A stretch of 6,824 nt of DNA, taken from assembly GCA_017430675.1 (NCBI GenBank), contig JAFRMM010000017.1, positions 1 through 6,824 on the forward strand, written 5' to 3'. The notes below the pieces were generated by a model. That model did no database searches. It was given only the letters and a program-made list of their open reading frames with translations, and was not told where the DNA came from. Position 1 is the first letter of the stretch, and the number at the start of each line of letters is the position of its first letter. Made by a program: the position numbers and the translations under genes. This document shows, piece after piece, positions 1 to 5,524 of this stretch. The stretch comes from Prevotella sp. (lineage in GTDB: Bacteria > Bacteroidota > Bacteroidia > Bacteroidales > Bacteroidaceae).

Positions 1-851
1 CCGTCAGGATGATAGAGAATGTGATTATTGTTAAGGAACCAGAGGAACAGCGTGGCGGCAATGCGCTTGTTACCGTCGCTGAACGAGTGGTTCTTCGTGA
101 CAAGATAGAGCAGCATGGCGGCCTTCTCCTCCACGCTGGGATAGAGTTCTTCGCCACCAAAAGTCTGATAAATCTGTCCGATACTGCTTTTGAAGGAATC
201 GTCTTTCTCGTTGCCAAAGAGAACAGAGCCACCAAATTTCTCTCGCAAGCCGTTGATAGCCTCCATTGCATTCTCGTAGGTAGCATGGAACGGCTCTTCT
301 TTTGTGGTCTTATTGATAGTAAGCCGCTCGTAGTCGTAATTGTCGAGGGTATCGAGAGCATAGGTGTAGTCTGTCACCACCTCAAACAGGGCATTGGTCT
401 CATCGTTCGACAGTAGCGGCTGGCTCTGTATGGTGCGCCCAAGCATACCTACCAGTTGGCGTAACTCACCAATCTGCTCCTTACGCATACGCTCATTGAT
501 GGCATAGCCCTTGATGAGATATTCTTTTAGTATCTTTCGTGCCCAAATACGAAAAGCTGTACCGCGTTTGCTCTTTACACGATAACCAACAGAGATAATG
601 ACGTCAAGATTGTAATATGGAACAGGCTTCTTGATTCCATTAACGTGTATTTTTTGCACGTTATTTTCACGTTCTAATTCTCCTTCTTTAAAAACATTGA
701 TAACATGCCTACGAATGTTCGATTCTTCTTTGTCAAATAGCATTGCCATCTGACTAGTAGACAGCCACACTGTCTCGTTCTCCAGCCGAACATCCACTTG
801 CGTCTGCCCGTCCTCGGTCTGATATATGATGATTTGATTATTCGAGTCCAT
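1..851 (-). CDS. RhuM-family protein fused to a Fic/Doc domain, 3' end outside window
   Basis: This reading frame is open from an ATG at 851 to the left edge, giving 283 visible residues and no stop. Residues about 20-115 match the RhuM family as I know it: LSTSQMAMLF near 30, ESNIRRHVINVFKEGEL (43-59), YYNLDVIISVGYRVKSKRG (79-97), then FRIWARKILKEYLIKGY. The helical start looks like a DNA-binding fold. Residues about 195-283 are a Fic/Doc domain with the motif HSFSDGNKR at 255-263 (H255, D259, N261, K262, R263). The NKR ending, in place of NGRxxR, is the Doc pattern; Doc phosphorylates EF-Tu, whereas classical Fic proteins AMPylate. The start overlaps the end of hsdM by 14 bp in another frame, so translational coupling is likely. 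RhuM has no settled biochemical role. A toxin or guard function in the restriction locus is inference. No (S/T)xxxE(G/N) Fic-inhibitory motif is visible, but the C-terminus is missing. The N-terminal half looks more AT-rich than neighbouring genes. Confidence 0.88.
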   Translation of the reverse strand, partial: MDSNNQIIIYQTEDGQTQVDVRLENETVWLSTSQMAMLFDKEESNIRRHVINVFKEGELERENNVQKIHVNGIKKPVPYYNLDVIISVGYRVKSKRGTAFRIWARKILKEYLIKGYAINERMRKEQIGELRQLVGMLGRTIQSQPLLSNDETNALFEVVTDYTYALDTLDNYDYERLTINKTTKEEPFHATYENAMEAINGLREKFGGSVLFGNEKDDSFKSSIGQIYQTFGGEELYPSVEEKAAMLLYLVTKNHSFSDGNKRIAATLFLWFLNNNHILYHPD

Positions 852-2403
852 AGCCTAATGAATTAAAGAGGTCTTTCATCTGTTGTTTACTTTCTTCTTC
901 CTTTTGCAAGAGGTCGCGCATTTCTGCTTGCAGTTGGCGCATCTTGGTGTCGAAGTCAATCTGCTCATCGCGGTTGCGGAACTCGATGTATTTGCTTGGC
1001 ACAAGGCTCCAGCCTTTCTTCTCAATCTCGTCGAGGGTGGCAGAGTAGCAGTATTCAGGCTCATCGTGATAGGTCTCTTCATAGCCTACGCGCTGCCAGT
1101 TATGGAAGTTCTCAGCAATCTGATGTATCTGCTCCGTAGAGAACTGGATGTATTTCTTCTCGAATGGCTCTCCCCACTGGCGGAGGTCGATGAACAGCAC
1201 CTCGACTTCACGATTACGATAGCGAACCATCTTGCCGTTCTGCTCCACTGTGCGGGCTTTCTTGTTATTGTTCAGAATCCATAGCGTCACGCTGATATCC
1301 GTAGAATAAAACATGTTGCGTGGCAGAATGACAATAGCCTCTACCAAATGGTTCTGAAGTAGTTGCTTACGGATAGCCAACTCAGTTCCGTCGCCACTCA
1401 ACGCACCATTGGCAAGAAGGAATCCAGCCGTGCCGTTGGCAGAGAGTTTCGAGACGATGTTCAGTATCCAACCATAGTTGGCATTGCTTGTAGGAGGCAC
1501 GTCGTAACCAGCCCAACGCGGGTCGTCCTTCAGTTCGTTTTCTGCTCGCCATGCTTTTTGGTTGAAAGGAGGATTGGCCATAATGAAATCAGCCTTCAGG
1601 TCTTTGTGCTGATCGTTATGGAACGTATCGGCAGCCATCTCGCCCAGGTTGCAGGCAATACCTCGAATGGCGAGGTTCATTTTTGCCAGTTTATAGGTGG
1701 TGTTAGTATATTCCTGCCCATAGACAGAGATGTCGCGCTTGTTACCGTGATGCGCCTCGATGAACTTCATGCTCTGTACGAACATACCACCAGAACCACA
1801 ACATGGGTCGTATATCTTACCACGATAAGGCTCAATCATCTCTGCTATCAGATTGACGATAGTCTTAGGCGTGTAGTATTCTCCTTTACCCTTACCTTCG
1901 GCAATGGCAAACTTACCAAGGAAGTATTCATAGACGCGACCGATGAGATCGTTCTCCGGGTCTTTCAACGTGTCTATCTTATTGATTTCATCAAGTAGAG
2001 CAGCGAGTTTGGTGCGGTCTAGCGAAAGACCTGCATAATAGTTGCTGGGCAGGGCACCCTTCAGCGTAGGATTGCTCTGCTCCACTTTCGCCAATGCCTT
2101 GTCTATCTTAATGGCAATGTCATTCTGCTTGGCATTCTCTATCAGAAAATCCCAACGGCTTTCCGGCTCCAAATAAAAGACATTCTTGGCATTATAGAAC
2201 ACGGGATTGTCGGCAAAAGCCTCCTTGCCTTCTGCCACCAGTTCGTTACGCCGCTCCGTAAAACGGTCGTGAGCATATTTCAGGAAGATAAGGCTCAACA
2301 CAACGTGCTTATACTCTGATGGCTCCACAGAGCCGCGCAGTTTGTTCGCTGACTCCCATAAAGCCTCTTCAATCGCCTTTTCCTTTATTTGTTTCTTCGC
2401 CAT
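838..2403 (-). CDS. hsdM: Type I restriction-modification DNA methyltransferase subunit M
   Basis: At 521 residues this matches the usual length of HsdM (EcoKI HsdM is 529). It methylates the N6 of adenine using AdoMet as part of the HsdM2-HsdS methylase and the larger restriction complex. An N-terminal helical HsdM_N domain spans about 8-140. The catalytic domain starts with GKGEYYTPK (172-180), followed by the AdoMet-binding motif I DPCCGSGGMF (199-208) and the catalytic motif IV NPPF (277-280). The last 40 residues are rich in E, Q, K and L and look like a coiled coil, the part that usually contacts HsdS. The ATG at 2403 gives a typical N-terminus and lies 26 bases after a good -7 element. 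It is first in a minus-strand operon whose next gene is the overlapping RhuM-Fic gene. hsdS and hsdR are not visible. All key residues are present, so it should be active. Confidence 0.97.
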   Translation of the reverse strand: MAKKQIKEKAIEEALWESANKLRGSVEPSEYKHVVLSLIFLKYAHDRFTERRNELVAEGKEAFADNPVFYNAKNVFYLEPESRWDFLIENAKQNDIAIKIDKALAKVEQSNPTLKGALPSNYYAGLSLDRTKLAALLDEINKIDTLKDPENDLIGRVYEYFLGKFAIAEGKGKGEYYTPKTIVNLIAEMIEPYRGKIYDPCCGSGGMFVQSMKFIEAHHGNKRDISVYGQEYTNTTYKLAKMNLAIRGIACNLGEMAADTFHNDQHKDLKADFIMANPPFNQKAWRAENELKDDPRWAGYDVPPTSNANYGWILNIVSKLSANGTAGFLLANGALSGDGTELAIRKQLLQNHLVEAIVILPRNMFYSTDISVTLWILNNNKKARTVEQNGKMVRYRNREVEVLFIDLRQWGEPFEKKYIQFSTEQIHQIAENFHNWQRVGYEETYHDEPEYCYSATLDEIEKKGWSLVPSKYIEFRNRDEQIDFDTKMRQLQAEMRDLLQKEEESKQQMKDLFNSLGYGLE

Positions 2404-2429
2404 TGGTTTCTTTTCTTTTAAGTTTTCCG

Positions 2430-2460
2430 CAAAGTTAGCAAAAAATTGTCAATTATCAAT
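2430..2460 (-). promoter_or_regulatory. Predicted promoter of hsdM (Bacteroidota type)
   Basis: Read on the minus strand, TAACTTTG (2437-2430) matches the -7 consensus TAnnTTTG exactly. ATTG (2460-2457) is a near match to the -33 TTTG, with a 19-bp spacer. The start site would fall near 2424, giving a leader of about 20 nt before the hsdM ATG. The -33 element lies inside the CAATTAT tandem repeat. Confidence 0.6.
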
Positions 2461-2477
2461 TATCAATTATCAATTAT
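2450..2477. repeat. Four tandem copies of the 7-mer CAATTAT
   Basis: Four perfect, uninterrupted CAATTAT units lie between hsdM and the epimerase gene, preceded by the imperfect AATTGT. On the minus strand each unit supplies an ATTG, and one of these is placed as the hsdM -33 element. On the plus strand the array ends 4 bases before the -7 element of the epimerase gene and fills the place where its -33 element should be. Copy-number change by slippage is possible, but nothing in one sequence shows that it happens. Confidence 0.9.
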
Positions 2478-2481
2478 TTTG

Positions 2482-2489
2482 TACCTTTG
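2482..2489 (+). promoter_or_regulatory. Predicted -7 element for the epimerase-PAP2 unit
   Basis: TACCTTTG matches TAnnTTTG and is part of the 11-mer TACCTTTGCAC that recurs before greA and the tRNA. No TTTG is found 19-21 bp upstream; that place is filled by the CAATTAT repeat, and the nearest plus-strand TTG is at 2446-2448. The start site would be near 2495, so the leader before the ATG at 2508 would be only about 12-15 nt. Confidence 0.6.
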
Positions 2490-2507
2490 CACCCAAATTT
2501 AACAAAG

Positions 2508-3503
2508 ATGAAGATATTAGTCACTGGTGCAAGCGGATTTATCGGCTCCTTTATCGTGGAGGAGGCCCTGAAGAGGGGTTTCGAGACGTGGGCAGCCGTG
2601 CGCAAGAGCAGTTCGAAGGCGTTCCTGCAAGATGAGCGCATCCACTTTATCGAACTGAACCTCTCGTCGAAGGAGCAACTCATCGAACAGTTGCGTGACC
2701 ATCAGTTCGACTACGTGGTGCATGCGGCTGGTGTGACGAAGTGTCTGAACAAAGCAGACTTCCGTCGTATCAACACGGAAGGAACCAAGAACCTCGCAGA
2801 TGCACTCATCGAGTTGCAGATGCCTCTGAAGCGCTTTGTCTTCGTGAGCAGTCTGAGCGTCTTTGGTGCCATCAAGGAGAAGATGCCCTACGATGAGATC
2901 CGTGAGACGGACTCGCCACAGCCGAATACTGAATACGGACGGAGCAAGTTAGAGGCAGAGCGATATCTCGACTCACTGGGCTCACGCATACCTTATATTA
3001 TATTAAGGCCGACGGGTGTCTATGGTCCGAAGGAGAAAGACTACTTCATCATGGCCAAAAGCATCAAACAGCATAGCGACTTCGCCGTGGGCTACCAGCG
3101 TCAGGACATCACGTTCGTCTATGTCACGGATGTGGTGCAGGCCATCTTCCTCGCCTTGGAAAAAGGAGAGAACGGTCGTAAGTATTTCCTTTCAGACGGC
3201 GAGGTTTATCAGAGCACGACCTTCAGTGACCTGATCCACGAAGAACTGGGACGTCCCTGGTGGATCCGCATCACGGCTCCTGTCTGGTTACTGCGCATCA
3301 TCACCTTCATCGGAGAGTACGTCGGAAGGATGACTGGTAAGGTGACGGCCCTGAACAATGACAAGTTCAATATCCTGAAGCAGCGCAACTGGCGGTGCGA
3401 CATCGAGCCTGCCCGCAAGGAACTCGGGTTTGAGCCCAAGATAAAGTTGAAAGAAGGTGTGAAGACCACCATCAAATGGTACAAGGATAAGGGATGGCTG
3501 TAA
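2508..3503 (+). CDS. NAD(P)-dependent epimerase/dehydratase, extended SDR family
   Basis: This 331-residue protein is a full-length extended short-chain dehydrogenase. The nucleotide-binding motif GASGFIG is at residues 7-13. HAAG follows at 72-75, the serine segment FVSSLSVFG at 112-120, and the catalytic pair Y143/K147 in YGRSK. LRPTGVYGP (167-174) is also typical. I start it at the ATG at 2508 because the Rossmann strand MKILVTGASG begins there; the in-frame TTG at 2487 lies in the promoter -7 element. The C-terminal third (WWIRITAPVWLLRII, about 251-265) is hydrophobic, as in relatives acting on lipid or sterol-like substrates, so membrane association is possible. It overlaps the PAP2-like gene by 10 bp, so they are probably co-transcribed and coupled. 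The family covers sugar epimerases, 3-beta-hydroxysteroid dehydrogenases and the bacterial ceramide reductase CerR. The substrate cannot be read from the sequence; a lipid substrate is inferred from the neighbour. Confidence 0.93.
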   Translation: MKILVTGASGFIGSFIVEEALKRGFETWAAVRKSSSKAFLQDERIHFIELNLSSKEQLIEQLRDHQFDYVVHAAGVTKCLNKADFRRINTEGTKNLADALIELQMPLKRFVFVSSLSVFGAIKEKMPYDEIRETDSPQPNTEYGRSKLEAERYLDSLGSRIPYIILRPTGVYGPKEKDYFIMAKSIKQHSDFAVGYQRQDITFVYVTDVVQAIFLALEKGENGRKYFLSDGEVYQSTTFSDLIHEELGRPWWIRITAPVWLLRIITFIGEYVGRMTGKVTALNNDKFNILKQRNWRCDIEPARKELGFEPKIKLKEGVKTTIKWYKDKGWL

Positions 3504-4459
3504 GAGATATATTCAAGATTGAGAAGAAGCCAATCAAGGGGTTGCTTACCGTGGAGTGGGTCATCCTCGGCTATTGGGTGATGACCCTGCTATTCATCTT
3601 CTTCACCTACACGAAGATCCAGAACCCAGAGTCGCTGATTTTTGGGCGGGTGAAAGTGCTGGCCCTAACAGCGGCCATGTGGGCAGTCTATCGGATGGCG
3701 CCCTGCCGCTTTACCCTCCTGTGCAGGGTCGGCGTACAGATGGCTCTACTCCCCTGGTGGTATCCTGACACCTATGAACTGAACAGGATCCTGCCCAACC
3801 TCGACCACCTCTTTGCGGGCTACGAGCAACTGTTGTTTACCTGTCAGCCTGCCCTGCTCTTTTCTGAGACGATCAACAATCCGGTGTTCGCTGAACTGAT
3901 GCATCTGGGCTATGCCTCCTACTTTCCGCTAATAGCCATCGTGACACTGTTTTATTTCTTCTGGCGATACGCAGAGTTCAACCGTGCCGTGTTCGTCATC
4001 CTCGCCTCGTTCTTCCTCTACTATGTCATCTTTATCTTCCTGCCCGTCACAGGACCACAGTATTACTATGCGGCAGCAGGACTCGACGATATCGCACAAG
4101 GCATCTTCCCCAACCTTCACGACTACTTCGCCACCCACGACGAGGCTTTGCCCATGCCTGGCAACAGCAACGGATTCTTCTACCAGTGCGTAGCCAGTGC
4201 TCATGAAACGGGCGAACGGCCCACAGCCGCCTTCCCCAGTAGTCATGTGGGTATCACAACAATCCTGCTGTTCCTCGCCTGGCGCACCAAAAACCGTCTG
4301 CTGTTTTATGGTATGCTACCATTTTATGTGCTGATGTGCCTGGCCACCGTCTATATCCGTGCCCACTATGCCATCGATGTCATCGGCGGATGGGTGAGTG
4401 CTGTCATTTTCTACATTCTCCTGCAGTCCTTCTGGACCATGACAAAACGGCGGTATTAA
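3494..4459 (+). CDS. Membrane PAP2/Aur1-like phosphotransferase or phosphatase
   Basis: This 321-residue integral membrane protein has hydrophobic segments at about 22-40, 53-68, 73-88, 143-158, 165-183, 253-265, 268-288 and 293-312. It has the last two PAP2 superfamily motifs: AFPSSH (246-251) and YIRAHYAID (287-295), giving H251, R289, H291 and D295 as likely catalytic residues. I do not see the first motif (KxxxxxxRP). The HxxxD spacing and the loose first motif fit the Aur1/Ipt1-like branch (PAP2_3), whose eukaryotic members move phosphoinositol onto ceramide. Bacteroidota make inositol and other phosphorylated sphingolipids, so head-group transfer is a fair hypothesis; plain lipid phosphate phosphatase activity is the alternative. 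The ATG at 3494 overlaps the end of the epimerase gene by 10 bp, with AAGGATAAGGG just upstream as a possible ribosome site. No clear terminator follows; only a weak AT hairpin at 4463-4477. Confidence 0.9.
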   Translation: MAVRDIFKIEKKPIKGLLTVEWVILGYWVMTLLFIFFTYTKIQNPESLIFGRVKVLALTAAMWAVYRMAPCRFTLLCRVGVQMALLPWWYPDTYELNRILPNLDHLFAGYEQLLFTCQPALLFSETINNPVFAELMHLGYASYFPLIAIVTLFYFFWRYAEFNRAVFVILASFFLYYVIFIFLPVTGPQYYYAAAGLDDIAQGIFPNLHDYFATHDEALPMPGNSNGFFYQCVASAHETGERPTAAFPSSHVGITTILLFLAWRTKNRLLFYGMLPFYVLMCLATVYIRAHYAIDVIGGWVSAVIFYILLQSFWTMTKRRY

Positions 4460-4477
4460 CATTTTTTCGCCGAAAAA

Positions 4478-4509
4478 TTTGTGGGATTCAGATTTTTTCC
4501 TTACCTTTG
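4478..4509 (+). promoter_or_regulatory. Predicted promoter of greA-HIT operon
   Basis: TTTG (4478-4481), a 20-bp spacer and TACCTTTG (4502-4509) form a full-consensus Bacteroidota housekeeping promoter. The start site would be near 4515, leaving a leader of about 115 nt before greA, much longer than the leaders predicted for the other genes here. Confidence 0.8.
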
Positions 4510-4544
4510 CACACAGATAAGTAAGGATACGACATTATAGCATC

Positions 4545-4588
4545 AAGGATTCCGACACGACATCAACGTCGGAATTCTTTGTTTTTTG
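4545..4588 (+). terminator. Intrinsic-terminator-like hairpin in the greA leader
   Basis: AAGGATTCCGAC (4545-4556) pairs with GTCGGAATTCTT (4568-4579). This is a 12-bp stem with a single G-U pair, an 11-nt loop, and a T-rich tract (TGTTTTTTG) right after it. It lies downstream of the greA promoter and 43 bases before the greA ATG. It could therefore end most greA transcripts early (attenuation), yield a small RNA of about 70 nt, or simply end read-through from the PAP2 gene. No better promoter is seen between it and greA. Confidence 0.65.
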
Positions 4589-4630
4589 TCTGTCTAAGAT
4601 TTGAATTATAAACAATAAAGAAGAATAACT

Positions 4631-5098
4631 ATGGCTTATATGTCACAAGAAGGCTACGACAAACTGATAGCCGAACTGAAACAACTGGAGAGTGTGGAGC
4701 GTCCGAAAGCCTCCGCAGCCATTGCCGAGGCCCGCGAGAAAGGTGACCTCAGCGAGAATTCCGAGTATGATGCCGCCAAGGAGGCTCAGGCAAACCTGGA
4801 GGACAAGATCAACCGTCTGAAGGTAATAATCTCCGAAGCAAAGGTTGTCGATACATCCCGTCTGAGCACAGACGCCGTACAGATTCTCTCGAAGGTGGAG
4901 ATGACCAACCTGACCAACAAGGCCAAGATGACCTACACCATCGTCAGCGAGAGCGAGGCCAACCTGCGCGAGGGCAAGATCTCCATCAAGACACCCATTG
5001 CCCAGGGACTGCTGAACCACAAGGTGGGTGACGAGGTGGAAGTAAGCATCCCCCGTGGCACCATCAAACTGCGTATTGACAAAATAACCGTCGGATAA
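4631..5098 (+). CDS. greA: Transcription elongation factor GreA
   Basis: At 155 residues this is the normal size for GreA, which enters the secondary channel of RNA polymerase and stimulates cleavage of backtracked transcripts. The N-terminal antiparallel coiled coil covers about 5-75, with the tip sequence EKGDLSENSEYDAA; D39 and E42 are the acidic residues that coordinate the active-site magnesium (D41/E44 in E. coli). The FKBP-like C-terminal domain (about 80-155) includes TPIAQGLLNHKVGDEV. I use the ATG at 4631, which gives MAYMSQEGYDKL, the usual GreA start; a second ATG at codon 4 is less likely. The gene follows its own strong promoter and a hairpin leader. The HIT-family gene begins 17 bases after its stop, so the two are likely one operon. 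Confidence 0.98.
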   Translation: MAYMSQEGYDKLIAELKQLESVERPKASAAIAEAREKGDLSENSEYDAAKEAQANLEDKINRLKVIISEAKVVDTSRLSTDAVQILSKVEMTNLTNKAKMTYTIVSESEANLREGKISIKTPIAQGLLNHKVGDEVEVSIPRGTIKLRIDKITVG

Positions 5099-5115
5099 AA
5101 GTAAAAAGGTAAAAA

Positions 5116-5511
5116 ATGGATATCTTTTCAAAGATTGCTGCTGGTGAGATTCCCAGTTACAAGTGCGCTGAGAACGAGAAGTTCTACGCATTCCTCGACA
5201 TCAACCCGCTCGTGAAAGGTCATACCCTTGTGATTCCCCGTCGGGAAGTCGATTACATCTTCGATATGGAGGATGATGAGATCGCCGAGTTCCAGGTATT
5301 TGCCAAGAAGATGGCCCAAGCCATCAAGAAGGCTTTCCCCTGTAAGAAAGTAGCCCAAGTCGTACTTGGTCTGGAGGTGCCCCATGCCCACATCCACCTC
5401 ATCCCCATGCAGCAGGAAGGCGACGTTGACTTCCGCCGTGAGAAGTTGAAACTCACGGAAGAAGAATTCAAGGAAATCGCCCAGAAAATCAGTGATGAGT
5501 TTGTCGGTTAG
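5116..5511 (+). CDS. HIT-family (histidine triad) nucleotide hydrolase/transferase
   Basis: This 131-residue soluble protein has the histidine triad VPHAHIHLIP with H90, H92 and H94; H92 is the expected nucleophile. H36 in GHTLVIP is the fourth conserved histidine of Hint-type proteins. Family members hydrolyse nucleoside 5'-phosphoramidates or dinucleotides through a nucleotidyl-histidine intermediate. The N-terminus IFSKIAAGEIPSYK is typical of bacterial Hint proteins, which supports the ATG at 5116. The gene lies 17 bases after greA. Its stop codon overlaps that of manC on the other strand, and its last residues (SDEFVG) are encoded in the left arm and loop of a 14-bp inverted repeat. The physiological substrate is unknown; Hint-type hydrolase is more likely than GalT or Fhit-type. 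Confidence 0.96.
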   Translation: MDIFSKIAAGEIPSYKCAENEKFYAFLDINPLVKGHTLVIPRREVDYIFDMEDDEIAEFQVFAKKMAQAIKKAFPCKKVAQVVLGLEVPHAHIHLIPMQQEGDVDFRREKLKLTEEEFKEIAQKISDEFVG

Positions 5512-5524
5512 ACAAACTCATCAC
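5492..5524. terminator. Perfect inverted repeat across two convergent stop codons
   Basis: GTGATGAGTTTGTC (5492-5505) and GACAAACTCATCAC (5511-5524) form a perfect 14-bp stem with the 5-nt loop GGTTA. The HIT gene stop (5509-5511) and manC stop (5510-5508 on the minus strand) sit at the loop. The symmetric arms make each gene end in GAT GAG TTT GTC, so both proteins carry DEFV at the end. A hairpin would form in both transcripts, which fits a bidirectional terminator, but neither side has a strong U-tract, so intrinsic termination is not certain. Confidence 0.7.

Noticed and set aside
9..416. Plus-strand open frame of 135 codons at the left end
   Set aside because: It is antisense to the RhuM-Fic frame, which carries clear RhuM and Doc motifs; the plus-strand translation resembles no family I recognise.
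1..851. RhuM-Fic region as a pseudogene
   Set aside because: The frame is open throughout the visible part and the catalytic motif is complete; the missing stop is due only to the window edge.
1363..1998. Plus-strand open frame of 211 codons inside hsdM
   Set aside because: It lies fully antisense to the catalytic domain of HsdM and has no promoter or recognisable domain.
2487..2507. Upstream TTG start for the epimerase gene, adding seven residues
   Set aside because: The TTG is part of the -7 promoter element, so it would not be in the mRNA. The ATG at 2508 starts the Rossmann strand directly.
4463..4477. Hairpin TTTTTC/GAAAAA as a terminator for the PAP2 gene
   Set aside because: The stem is only 6 bp, nearly all A-T, with a 3-nt loop, and it runs directly into the greA -33 box; too weak to call.
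4515..4630. Riboswitch in the greA leader
   Set aside because: Only one simple hairpin with a T-tract is visible. I recognise no conserved aptamer core, so attenuation is a better description.
4643..5191. Minus-strand open frame of 182 codons across greA and the HIT gene start
   Set aside because: It spans two well-supported genes on the other strand; its sequence is the low-complexity, L- and G-rich type expected from antisense of coding DNA.
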